Positions 1 through 8,945 of a stretch of 64,000 nucleotides of DNA are shown piece by piece. Location of the stretch: contig NZ_MVIH01000004.1 in the NCBI RefSeq assembly GCF_002086695.1, positions 186,001 to 250,000 of the forward strand, in the 5' to 3' direction. Source of the stretch: Mycolicibacterium rhodesiae. GTDB lineage: Bacteria > Actinomycetota > Actinomycetes > Mycobacteriales > Mycobacteriaceae. The first letter of the stretch is position 1. Each line of letters opens with the position of its first letter. The position numbers and the translations under genes were made by a program. The notes beneath the pieces are model-generated. The model was given only the letters and a program-made list of their open reading frames with translations, had not been told where the DNA came from and did no database searches.

Positions 1-2
1 AT

Positions 3-227
3 GCCGGCGTGGAAAAGCTCGTGTCGAACGCCCACGCTGCCGGCGCGATCCGCCCCGATGTCACCGGGACCGACGTCTTCCTGCTGATGTGCGCACCGGT
101 GCACGTGATGGATGGTCTTTCCGATCCGCCGCCCGACTTGTGGCGGCGCTACCTGGCGATCATTTTCGACGGGTTACGTCCGGAGGGTGCAAGCACGCTA
201 CCGCTGCCTGCGCCGGAATTGTCCTGA
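3..227 (+). CDS. TetR-family regulator, C-terminal fragment (cut by window edge)
   Basis: The reading frame is open from the left edge, so this is the last ~74 codons of a gene that begins outside the window. The residues (…AHAAGAIRPDVTGTDVFLLM…, then DLWRRYLAIIFDGLRP) look like the last helices of a TetR/AcrR ligand-binding domain, where a conserved 'AGxIRPDVTxxDV' stretch precedes the final helices. No DNA-binding domain is visible. The GTG at 9 is internal and should not be taken as a start. The gene ends 16 bp before the tail of the convergent LLM oxidoreductase. TetR membership is inferred from the C-terminal pattern only. Confidence 0.6.
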   Translation, partial: AGVEKLVSNAHAAGAIRPDVTGTDVFLLMCAPVHVMDGLSDPPPDLWRRYLAIIFDGLRPEGASTLPLPAPELS

Positions 228-243
228 GCCGTAACGCCTTCGG

Positions 244-1290
244 CTACCCCACCGCATGCCGGTAGGCCGCGACCACCGGCTCCAACTCGTCCGGGGTGGC
301 GCCGTGCATGATCACCGCGTCGGCACCGTAGTCGAACTCCTTGCGGATGCGGTGGACACACTGTTGCGCCGACCCGGTGGCCGACGGCTCCAGCCACTCA
401 TCGGGAATCAGCGTCGCGATGTGCTCGATCTGTTCAGCCGTTGCCTTGTGATCGATCCCGCCACCCACCGACTGCACCACGGAGTCCGCGCGGAAGCGTT
501 CCAGCACAGCGGGATCCCAGTTGTTCGTGGTGACCATCAGCTCGCCGTAGCCCTGCAGATAGGTGGCCAGCCGCGCGACGGTCTTCTTCAGCCGCAACTC
601 CTCGGGCAGATGATCGCCCACGGTGGCGAAGCATGACCAGACCCGCACGTCGGCCGGATCTCGGCCGGCCTGTTCGGCGGCGTCCTTGACCGTCTTGACG
701 CAGCGAGTCAACGTCTCCGGGGTGAAGTAGGTGTGCAAGATGACGTCATCGAATGCCCGGCCGCCCAGCTTCAACGTCTCCGGGCCGAACGCCACCAGCG
801 CCAGCCTGATGTCCTCGTTGAAGTCCGGATCGAGGAACAACACCGGGTACTTTCCGAGTGGCCCTTCATGATTGAAGATCAGCTCGCCGTGCCACAGCCG
901 CCGCATCACCTGGGCGAAGTCTTCCATCTGCGCGGTGGTCACCGGTGGGATACCAAACGCCCCGTAGATCGCCGCAATGCCGCGACCGATGCCGAGCGTG
1001 AACCGGCCGCCGGAAAGGCGGTGCATGGTGGTCGCCCACGAGCCGGTGATCAATGGATGACGGGTGTTGTGATTGGTTGCCGCGGTGGCGATCTGCATGC
1101 GGCTGGTGACGGCAAGCGCCGCACCGACCAATGACGACGCCTCCTTGACGTTCCAACGCTCGGAGATGAACCCGGTACCGAAGCCCAGCTCCTCACCGCG
1201 GCGCGCTTCGTCCATCAGCGTGGCCGGCCCCTCGCCGCCGGCTCCGGCCAGCAGGTAGTAGCCGAGCTCATCGAGCACGCGTTCACTCAC
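244..1290 (-). CDS. LLM-class F420-dependent oxidoreductase
   Basis: 348 aa, luciferase-like monooxygenase TIM barrel of the kind that uses coenzyme F420 in mycobacteria. Visible marks are the N-terminal GYYLLAG strand, an RRGEELGFGTGFISERW segment, the ATAATNHNTRHP strand, and SGGRFTLGIGRG, which is typical of the phosphate-binding region of F420-LLM proteins. The frame stays open further upstream, but the GTG at 1288-1290 overlaps the upstream stop as GTGA, so translational coupling decides the start. It is the last gene of a leftward three-gene operon (kinase, SnoaL-like, LLM). Substrate unknown; it probably oxidises or reduces an alcohol, ketone or enone intermediate. Confidence 0.85.
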   Translation of the reverse strand: MSERVLDELGYYLLAGAGGEGPATLMDEARRGEELGFGTGFISERWNVKEASSLVGAALAVTSRMQIATAATNHNTRHPLITGSWATTMHRLSGGRFTLGIGRGIAAIYGAFGIPPVTTAQMEDFAQVMRRLWHGELIFNHEGPLGKYPVLFLDPDFNEDIRLALVAFGPETLKLGGRAFDDVILHTYFTPETLTRCVKTVKDAAEQAGRDPADVRVWSCFATVGDHLPEELRLKKTVARLATYLQGYGELMVTTNNWDPAVLERFRADSVVQSVGGGIDHKATAEQIEHIATLIPDEWLEPSATGSAQQCVHRIRKEFDYGADAVIMHGATPDELEPVVAAYRHAVG

Positions 1291-1661
1291 GCCCAAACTC
1301 CTTGTTTGTAGCCGCAGTTCCATACTTCGGTGATCCGGCCGTCGACGACGCGGAAGATCTCCATACTTCCCACGTCGACTCGCGTGCCGTCTTTGAGCGT
1401 CATGGGTGACTGGTAGACGATCGCGACGTGCTCGCCGTCATCGCCGGCCACCATCAGGTTCAGGTCGAAGCGGATCTCGTCGAACATCTCCAGATGGTCG
1501 ACGACGCGCTGAACGGCCTCGGCATGGGTGAGCACCACGGCTTCACCGACCTCGTGCCGAATCACACTGTCGCCCAGCAGTTCCTCGGCCAGCGCGACAT
1601 CCCGGTCGTTCCAGACCACCAGGTTGTACAGCTCGACGACCTCGCGTGCGCTGCGGCTCAT
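1287..1661 (-). CDS. SnoaL-like / NTF2-fold protein
   Basis: 124 aa, the usual size of a single NTF2-like alpha+beta barrel. The pattern of helix (REVVELYNLVVWNDRDVALAEELL), central sheet and C-terminal strands (GSMEIFRVVDGRITEVWN) fits SnoaL_2/SnoaL-like polyketide-cyclase-type proteins, which include isomerases, hydrolases and ligand binders. ATGA overlaps with the gene on each side show that it is translated in one operon with the kinase and the LLM oxidoreductase. No catalytic residue can be assigned with confidence. Confidence 0.8.
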   Translation of the reverse strand: MSRSAREVVELYNLVVWNDRDVALAEELLGDSVIRHEVGEAVVLTHAEAVQRVVDHLEMFDEIRFDLNLMVAGDDGEHVAIVYQSPMTLKDGTRVDVGSMEIFRVVDGRITEVWNCGYKQGVWA

Positions 1662-2707
1662 CCGAACACCTCGAGCGCATCGATGTCGGTGATCGCCGCC
1701 ACGGCCCGATCGGTCAGCGTCAGACAGAGGTCACGTGAGCGCTGCGGCAGCGCATCCCAACCGAGCAATGTGATGACGGGCAACACGATCAGGAATCCTG
1801 TCGCCAGCCGGTAGTGCCGCCACGCCTCGTCGAACGAGTAGCCGATGTCGCCGAGGTCCTGGAGGTATCCGCGCACCAGCGTCTCGTCCTGGCCGCGCCG
1901 GATCTCGGTGGGTAATCCCTGGCTGACCAGGTAGGCGATATCGGCCGCACCCGCACCGACACAGGCGAACTGGAAGTCCACCACCTTCATCTCCTCGCCC
2001 GAGAAGAACATGTTGTCGGCGCGGATGTCGCCGTGCAGCAACATCGACCGCTCAGTCAAGCCGTCGAGCGCGCTCGCAGCATGCTCGGTGAACCGCTCCG
2101 CGAAACGCGACACCGACTCGGGCAACGGTGCCGCCGAGTGCGTTCGGTAGATCTCCCAGCCGGGCCCGAAGGCTGGCACCAGTAGATCGCGGACGGCGGG
2201 CATGTCGAAACTGGGAAATACCCGCAGCGCAGCGATATTGGACGGTTCGACCGACCAGGCGTGCAATCCGGCCAACTGCTGGATGCACAGCCGCGCGCGT
2301 TCGATCGACAATCCGGCGAGGTGGTCGGCGTTGTCCCAGTCTCGGAGGTCCTCCATCACCAGCACGAAGTCGGCGCAATCGTCGGCCATCCGAGCCGCGT
2401 AGACGTGCGGCGAGTCCATCGGTGCGCGGCTCGCGATATCGCGATAGAACGCCAACTCCCGCCGGTAGCCGCCAAGCAGCTCCATCGCGCCGCGGGCTTC
2501 CGACTGTGCGGCCAGCTTGGCGATCACCGTCGGCGGAACTCCCTCGCCGGTGAGGTGCAGGCGATACAGCAGCGACGAGAATCCGCTGTCCTGGGCGATC
2601 TGCTCGGCGACGACGTCGGTCACGGTCGCGCCCAATGCCTCGGTGAGCCATGCCGGGTCGACTGCGTGGATGCTTGACGGCACCCTTGCCGTCGCTGAAG
2701 TCACCAT
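1658..2707 (-). CDS. APH/EcKinase-fold phosphotransferase
   Basis: 349 aa. The kinase-like fold is recognised from the Brenner motif LLHGDIRADN (His225, Asp227 as catalytic base, Asn232) followed by VVDFQ with the Mg-binding Asp244. An N-terminal VIAKL strand carries the expected ATP-binding Lys near residue 64. This type (ecdysteroid-kinase-like/CHK) phosphorylates small hydroxylated metabolites. It heads a leftward operon, and a related kinase lies at the other end of the island (46003-47076). The 34-bp gap to the divergent TetR gene contains a short inverted repeat. Substrate unknown. Confidence 0.82.
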   Translation of the reverse strand: MVTSATARVPSSIHAVDPAWLTEALGATVTDVVAEQIAQDSGFSSLLYRLHLTGEGVPPTVIAKLAAQSEARGAMELLGGYRRELAFYRDIASRAPMDSPHVYAARMADDCADFVLVMEDLRDWDNADHLAGLSIERARLCIQQLAGLHAWSVEPSNIAALRVFPSFDMPAVRDLLVPAFGPGWEIYRTHSAAPLPESVSRFAERFTEHAASALDGLTERSMLLHGDIRADNMFFSGEEMKVVDFQFACVGAGAADIAYLVSQGLPTEIRRGQDETLVRGYLQDLGDIGYSFDEAWRHYRLATGFLIVLPVITLLGWDALPQRSRDLCLTLTDRAVAAITDIDALEVFG

Positions 2708-2722
2708 CGCAAGATAGTTGCG
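2708..2722. promoter_or_regulatory. Short inverted repeat between divergent kinase operon and TetR gene
   Basis: CGCAA-N5-TTGCG, perfect 5-bp arms, in the only 34 bp separating two divergent genes. A TetR protein encoded next to its own operator is the usual arrangement, so this is a candidate operator for the 2742 TetR. The arms are short, so chance is possible. Confidence 0.35.
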
Positions 2723-2741
2723 AGGTGTTTAATATGCAAGG

Positions 2742-3350
2742 GTGCCCTCCCCCGCACGCGGTCTGACGCAGCCCGAACGAGTCGAGACGTCCCGGCGCCG
2801 CCTGATGGAAGCCGCCGCCGAGCTCATCGTCGAGAAGGGCTGGGAGGCAACCACTGCCGCCGAGATCGGGCGCCGAGCCGGCTACAGCCGCACCATGGTG
2901 CACGCCCGTTTCGGCGGCAAGGAGGCGATCCTCGAGGACTTCCTGCAGGAGTACGTCAGTCGGCTCAACCCGGAACTCGTTCCGTACCCGACCGGCATGG
3001 ACCAGGTGCTTGCCCACATCGACCGGATACGTGACCTGTACGCCCATGACCGGGACGTATTGCGCGCGATGTTCGTCTCCACCTTCGAGGCGATGAAGAC
3101 AACCTCGCCACTGCGCGACCGCGTCCAGGGCCAGTTGACCGGGGGCATCGCCAACGTGGCCGACGGACTACGGAAGGGACAGCGCGACAACTCGATTCGA
3201 CCGGACATCGATCTGGACCGCGCGGTCACCGATATCACCGCCGCGTTCTTCGGTCTCGCCTTCCAGTGGGTCGCGCTGCCCCCAGGCTTCGACCTGGACG
3301 CCGAGCTGGTGCACGCGCGGGAGCGGATCGTCCGCGACTACGGCGCCTGA
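2742..3350 (+). CDS. TetR/AcrR-family transcriptional regulator
   Basis: 202 aa. The N-terminal HTH is clear (residues ~22-65: AAELIVEKGWEATTAAEIG…AGYSRTMVHARFGGKEAIL), with the TetR-specific 'tyrosine-x-x-F-x-x-K' end of the recognition helix altered to HARFGGKE. The remaining ~135 residues are an alpha-helical ligand-binding domain. It starts with GTG at 2742 and diverges from the kinase operon, which it probably represses. It is convergent with the alpha/beta hydrolase and overlaps it by 13 bp at the tails. Confidence 0.85.
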   Translation: MPSPARGLTQPERVETSRRRLMEAAAELIVEKGWEATTAAEIGRRAGYSRTMVHARFGGKEAILEDFLQEYVSRLNPELVPYPTGMDQVLAHIDRIRDLYAHDRDVLRAMFVSTFEAMKTTSPLRDRVQGQLTGGIANVADGLRKGQRDNSIRPDIDLDRAVTDITAAFFGLAFQWVALPPGFDLDAELVHARERIVRDYGA

Positions 3351-4447
3351 GTCAAGGCCCGCAGGAACTGCTCGGTCTGGGCGTGTACCGCACCCGAGAA
3401 CAGATGCCCGACGTGCCCGCCGTCGTGCCAGTACAGCTGCCCGCCCCAGCGTTCGTGCAGAGCCAACGCGGACTGCCGGTAGGCCATCTGGTCGTGCCAC
3501 GCCCCGACGATCAGCCGCCGGTCCGGAGGCGGTAACGGGTCGAGGGCGAGCGGGTCGATCACCGAGGTCAGGTCGGACACGATGTCGGATGCCATTGCCG
3601 CACCGATGATGTCGGCCGCCGACCCCCACCGGTGCAGATGCCGGGCGATCATCCCATTCAGTCCGAGGATCGGCGTGTAGAGCGCGACGGCGCGAACCCG
3701 GTCGTCCAGACCCGCCACCAGCGCCGCGACCGCACTGCCCAACGACAACCCGGACACCGCGATCGTGGTCGAGTCGGGTTCGAGCCAGTCGATCACCGCA
3801 CGTACTTCGGAGACAGCCCGGACCATTCCCGCGACGTTCGCGACCGGGTCGGTGCCGGGATACGCCGGCCAGCGGTCGCGCCGCGGACCATGTCCGGGCT
3901 GGACGGGCAACGCGACATTGAAGCCGAGCTCCCGGTGGATGCGCCCGACCCTGGCGACGAGGATGTCGGACATGCCGCCCTGGCCCGCGCCGTGTACCCA
4001 CACCAGCCAGGGCCGCGGTCCGTCGGAGTGGCGGAACAGCACGACCTCGGCTCCGGCGGGGCCGTCGTGACCTTCCGCGGCCAGCGCCGTGGGCAGATGC
4101 GGGTCGTGGTCGTAGCTCATCCGGTCATAGGAAAGCACCCCGGCGCTGACCTGACGAATGCTCTTGACCTCCAATGGCTCCGGCACAGGATGCGCTCCGG
4201 CCACGCCGAGCGCGGCCACTTCGGCCGCGACCCCGGCATAGTCTTCGACCGGCCGGTCCAGCCGCGGTGGCGACGACATCAGGGTCATCCCGGTGACCAC
4301 CAGTTCGTCAAGGGCGACCTCGGCGACCTGCCGTAGACCGCGCCCGGACAACGGACTCCAGTCCTGCGACAGCTGCAACGCGGCCAGCGACCGCGGCAGC
4401 ACGCCGCCCAGTTGGGTAGCCAGCCGGTGTGCGCTGCTCAGCCCCAT
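3338..4447 (-). CDS. Alpha/beta-hydrolase fold esterase/lipase-like protein
   Basis: 369 aa from the ATG at 4447, which lies 5 nt after the stop of the upstream (broken) monooxygenase gene; the in-frame extension to 4501 would overlap that gene and was rejected. The hydrolase core begins about residue 138: oxyanion segment WVHGAG (His152), nucleophile elbow SGLSLGS (Ser235), a late acid in GAWHDQM and the catalytic His in DGGHVGH. The first ~130 residues are a mycobacterial extension of unknown role. Its pairing with a Baeyer-Villiger-like monooxygenase would make ester/lactone hydrolysis a natural role, but that is inference. Confidence 0.75.
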   Translation of the reverse strand: MGLSSAHRLATQLGGVLPRSLAALQLSQDWSPLSGRGLRQVAEVALDELVVTGMTLMSSPPRLDRPVEDYAGVAAEVAALGVAGAHPVPEPLEVKSIRQVSAGVLSYDRMSYDHDPHLPTALAAEGHDGPAGAEVVLFRHSDGPRPWLVWVHGAGQGGMSDILVARVGRIHRELGFNVALPVQPGHGPRRDRWPAYPGTDPVANVAGMVRAVSEVRAVIDWLEPDSTTIAVSGLSLGSAVAALVAGLDDRVRAVALYTPILGLNGMIARHLHRWGSAADIIGAAMASDIVSDLTSVIDPLALDPLPPPDRRLIVGAWHDQMAYRQSALALHERWGGQLYWHDGGHVGHLFSGAVHAQTEQFLRALTQAP

Positions 4448-4452
4448 CCCGC

Positions 4453-6011
<1,559 letters not shown>

Positions 6012-6077
6012 ATTGGAACCGGCCGGATCGCCGGTTCCGCCAAACCCTCAGGTGGGCGATGCGGTACACATCGGTTC

Positions 6078-6084
6078 GAGGAGG
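6078..6084 (+). promoter_or_regulatory. Ribosome binding site that decides the Rieske oxygenase start
   Basis: GAGGAGG six bases before the GTG at 6091. The longer frame starting with ATG at 6001 begins inside the operator repeat and has no such site, so GTG 6091 is the better start. Confidence 0.7.
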
Positions 6085-6090
6085 TTCCGC

Positions 6091-7095
6091 GTGAAGGTTC
6101 CGTTCACTTGGAAGGTCACCGGCTGGTTCATGATCGGCTGGTCGGCGGAGTACGCCGTCGGTGACGTCCGGCCGCTCCACTACTTCGGCGAGGACATGGT
6201 GATCTATCGCGACCAATCCGGCGAGCTGCACGTGCTCGAGGGCCACTGCAAGCACCTCGGCGCGCACATCGGGCACGGCGGCACCGTCGTCGGCGACTGC
6301 ATCGAGTGCCCGTTCCACGGCTGGCGCTGGGGGCCCGACGGTGCCAACACCTATATCCCCTACCAGCCGGATCGGCCCAATAAGGGACTACGCCTTCGGA
6401 CCTACCCCGTCGAGGAGCAGCACGGCTGCATCTTCCTGTGGCACCACCCGGGCGGTGAGCCACCCCGGTGGGAGCTGCCCGACATGTTCGCCAAGTTCCC
6501 GCAATTCACCGCCGCCCCGGACGAGTACTACCGCCCGTACCCGGAGTTCTCCCGCTTCGCCGGGAACGAACCGGTGCACCCGCAGATCGTGGCCGAAAAC
6601 GGGCCGGACAGTTCCCATTTCCACTACGTCCACCACGCGACGGTCACGCCGGTCTGCCTGGAGTGGGAGGCAGTCGATGAGGAGTGGCGGTTCGTCACCG
6701 GCTGGCCCGATGCACGCAGCGGCGACCCGAACGCCATGGCCTTGCGGATCCACAGCCACTTCTCCGGGCTTGGCTTCGCCATCAGTGCGTTCGAGGGCAC
6801 GTCGAACCACCGGCTGATCTTCGCCTGCACACCCGTCGACGACGAAGTGTCCAATATGTTCTATTCGATCTGGTGGCCGCGAAAGACTGGGGACACCAGT
6901 GACATTCCGCCGGCCGACATTCGCGAACGGGTGGAGAAGCAGTATCTGGGCACGGTGTGGGACGACCTCGAGATCTGGCGGTACCAAAAGTACGTCGAAC
7001 ACCCGGCGCTGGCGAAAGTTGACGCGAAACCCTATATGGCAATGCGCAAGTGGGCTCTGCAGTTCTATGACGTCTCGGCGGCGGCACCGGTATGA
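6091..7095 (+). CDS. Rieske non-heme iron oxygenase, KshA-like terminal oxygenase
   Basis: 334 aa. The Rieske [2Fe-2S] motif is complete: Cys53-x-His55 and Cys73-x2-His76 (CKH…CPFH). The mononuclear Fe(II) ligands appear as Asp173-x2-His176-x4-His181 in ENGPDSSHFHYVHH. Overall layout (short N-terminus, early Rieske domain, 'GWR' after the second His) resembles the oxygenase component of 3-ketosteroid 9alpha-hydroxylase, but the substrate need not be a steroid. No reductase (KshB-like) gene is in the window. It is the first gene of an operon with the isochorismatase-fold protein (ATGA overlap) and a P450, under operator site 1. Confidence 0.85.
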   Translation: MKVPFTWKVTGWFMIGWSAEYAVGDVRPLHYFGEDMVIYRDQSGELHVLEGHCKHLGAHIGHGGTVVGDCIECPFHGWRWGPDGANTYIPYQPDRPNKGLRLRTYPVEEQHGCIFLWHHPGGEPPRWELPDMFAKFPQFTAAPDEYYRPYPEFSRFAGNEPVHPQIVAENGPDSSHFHYVHHATVTPVCLEWEAVDEEWRFVTGWPDARSGDPNAMALRIHSHFSGLGFAISAFEGTSNHRLIFACTPVDDEVSNMFYSIWWPRKTGDTSDIPPADIRERVEKQYLGTVWDDLEIWRYQKYVEHPALAKVDAKPYMAMRKWALQFYDVSAAAPV

Positions 7096-7700
7096 ACGCC
7101 GATCTCGTCGACCCGGGCCATACCGTCATCGTCACCCAGGAGTTACAGGGCGCCGTCGTCGGACCCGGTGCCGGACTGGCAGCATTGGCCCGCGAAGCCG
7201 AGCGTGAGGCGCTACCCAACATCACCCGCCTGTTGCCCGCGGCGCGGACGGCCGGGGCGACCGTGGTGCACTGCCTGGCTCAGCGCAGGCGTGATGGACT
7301 CGGCTCCAACCACAACGCCACGCTGTTCGCGATCGGCGCGCGGGCGGTGGACATCGCGCCGGGCAGCCCCGGTGCCACGCTGTTGCCGCAATTCGGGCCG
7401 GAGCCAACCGATCTCGTCCTGAGCCGGTGGCATGGCCTTGGCCCGATGGGCGGTACCGATCTCGACCCGATCCTGCGCAACCTCGGTGCGACCACCGTTG
7501 TCGCCGTCGGGGTGTCACTGAACGTGGCGATTCCGAATCTGGTGATGGACGCCGTCAACGCCGGCTACCGGGTGGTGCTGCCGCGCGATGCGGTGGCCGG
7601 GGTACCCACCGAGTACGGCACCGCCGTCATCGAGAACACCCTGGCCTTGCTTGCCACCATCACCACCACCGACGAACTCATCGCGGCCTGGGAGGCATGA
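7092..7700 (+). CDS. Isochorismatase-fold protein lacking the catalytic cysteine
   Basis: 202 aa with the cysteine-hydrolase fold: N-terminal VIVTQELQGAVVG strand/loop, a middle VHCLAQRR strand, and the late GVSLNVAIPNLVMDAVNAGYRVVLPRDA block. In active members the triad is Asp (…IDMQ), Lys and Cys (…TDVCV…). Here the Asp position is Glu, the Lys region reads SRWHG, and the Cys position in NVAIPN is Ala, so ordinary amidase/hydrolase chemistry is unlikely. It overlaps the Rieske gene (ATGA) and the P450 start, so it is co-translated with two oxygenases. Function unknown. Confidence 0.75.
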   Translation: MNADLVDPGHTVIVTQELQGAVVGPGAGLAALAREAEREALPNITRLLPAARTAGATVVHCLAQRRRDGLGSNHNATLFAIGARAVDIAPGSPGATLLPQFGPEPTDLVLSRWHGLGPMGGTDLDPILRNLGATTVVAVGVSLNVAIPNLVMDAVNAGYRVVLPRDAVAGVPTEYGTAVIENTLALLATITTTDELIAAWEA

Positions 7701-8902
7701 TGGACACCGATACCGCAGTGCCGCAATTGCCTGCTGATTATCTGCGCGATCCCTATCCGTTCTTCGCCGAGATGCGCCGCGGCCCTGGGATCTTCCGCGG
7801 GACGGTGATGGATTACTCGAAGACGCCGGAGTCGCTGCGCCCGAAACAGGAGTATGCCGCGGTGTCCTTCGACGCCGTGAACAAGGTGCTGCGCGACGGG
7901 CGGGTGTTCAACTCCTCCATCTACGACTCCACCATCGGACTGTTCATCGGGCCGTCGTTGCTGGCGATGGAAGGCAAGGCCCATTGGGATCACCGCAATC
8001 TGGTCTCCGCGGCATTCAAGTCGAAGTCGTTGGCGCGCTGGGAACCTGAGGTGGTCCGCCCCATCGTCAACGGTCTGATCGATGAATTCATCCGCGACGA
8101 GCACACCGACCTGGTCCGGGCATTCACCTTCGAGTTCCCAACCCGCGTCATCACCCGGCTTCTGGGTCTACCCGAAGAAGATCTGCCCACCTTCCGGCGC
8201 CGCGCGGTCCAACTGATCAGCTACGCCGTCGATTACCGGAAAGCATTCGAGGCCTCGACGGCGCTCAAGGACTATTTTCTCGAGCAGATCGACAAACGTC
8301 GGTCGACGCCGACCGACGACATCATCGGCGATCTGGTGAGTGCCGACATCAACGGGGAGAAGCTGACCGACGAGGCGATCTACTCGTTCCTGCGACTGCT
8401 TCTGCCGGCCGGGCTGGAAACCACCTACCGGTCGTCGGGCAATCTGCTCTATCTGTTGCTCACCCATCCCGAGCAGTTCGCGGCGGTACAAGCCAACCGG
8501 GAACTGCTGGCGCCGGCCATCGAGGAAGGCCTGCGCTACGAGACCCCGCTGACCACCGTGCAGCGGTTCGCCACCGAGGACAACGAACTGGAAGGTGTTG
8601 CGATAAAAGCCGGTTCGGTGATCGACGTGTGCATGGGCTCGGCCAACCGCGATGCGAACCGCTGGCCGGACCCGGAGAAATTCGACATCTTCCGCAAACA
8701 CACCCCGCACATCACGTTCGCGGCGGGTGAGCACACCTGTATGGGGCTGCACCTGGCCCGGATGGAGACCCGTGTCGCGCTGGAGTCTCTACTGGATCGA
8801 CTGCGCGACATCACGCTGATCACCGACGGCGATCCGCACATCCACGGCCAGCCGTTCCGGTCACCGACCGCGCTGCCGGTGACTTTCACCGCGGTCCGCT
8901 AG
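7700..8902 (+). CDS. Cytochrome P450
   Basis: 400 aa, standard soluble bacterial P450 length. I-helix AGLETT (237-242, with Glu instead of the usual Asp/Glu-Thr pair variants), ExxR at Glu276-Arg279, and haem loop FAAGEHTCMG with the proximal ligand Cys347. ATG occurs at 7697 and 7700; 7700 has the better spacing from GGAGG at 7690-7694. It is the third gene of the Rieske operon. The substrate is probably the same hydrophobic compound handled by the rest of the operon. Confidence 0.9.
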   Translation: MDTDTAVPQLPADYLRDPYPFFAEMRRGPGIFRGTVMDYSKTPESLRPKQEYAAVSFDAVNKVLRDGRVFNSSIYDSTIGLFIGPSLLAMEGKAHWDHRNLVSAAFKSKSLARWEPEVVRPIVNGLIDEFIRDEHTDLVRAFTFEFPTRVITRLLGLPEEDLPTFRRRAVQLISYAVDYRKAFEASTALKDYFLEQIDKRRSTPTDDIIGDLVSADINGEKLTDEAIYSFLRLLLPAGLETTYRSSGNLLYLLLTHPEQFAAVQANRELLAPAIEEGLRYETPLTTVQRFATEDNELEGVAIKAGSVIDVCMGSANRDANRWPDPEKFDIFRKHTPHITFAAGEHTCMGLHLARMETRVALESLLDRLRDITLITDGDPHIHGQPFRSPTALPVTFTAVR

Positions 8903-8934
8903 GCGACGGCAACCTTGTTGTCCAACTTGCTCAT
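8899..8934 (-). pseudogene. Stub of a short-chain dehydrogenase: first ten codons only
   Basis: ATG at 8934 with a strong AGGAGG-type ribosome site just upstream opens a frame reading MSKLDNKVAVA, then TAG. 'M-x-KLDxKVAVVTG' is the classic first strand of SDR enzymes, so this is the start of an SDR gene truncated at VAV, with the stop supplied by sequence of the convergent P450 end. It directly follows the aldehyde dehydrogenase stop, as a downstream operon gene would. The rest of the SDR has been deleted. Confidence 0.6.
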
Positions 8935-8945
8935 TGGGCCTCCTC

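Noticed and set aside
149-397. Open frames of 60-130 codons on the strand opposite real genes (for example 256-636, 733-1134)
   Set aside because: High-GC antisense frames; no ribosome sites, no domain pattern, and fully covered by genes with clear motifs.
8899-8934. Mycofactocin precursor (mftA) as explanation of the 11-codon ORF
   Set aside because: It lacks the conserved C-terminal Val-Tyr core and is far too short; the SDR N-terminus pattern fits better.
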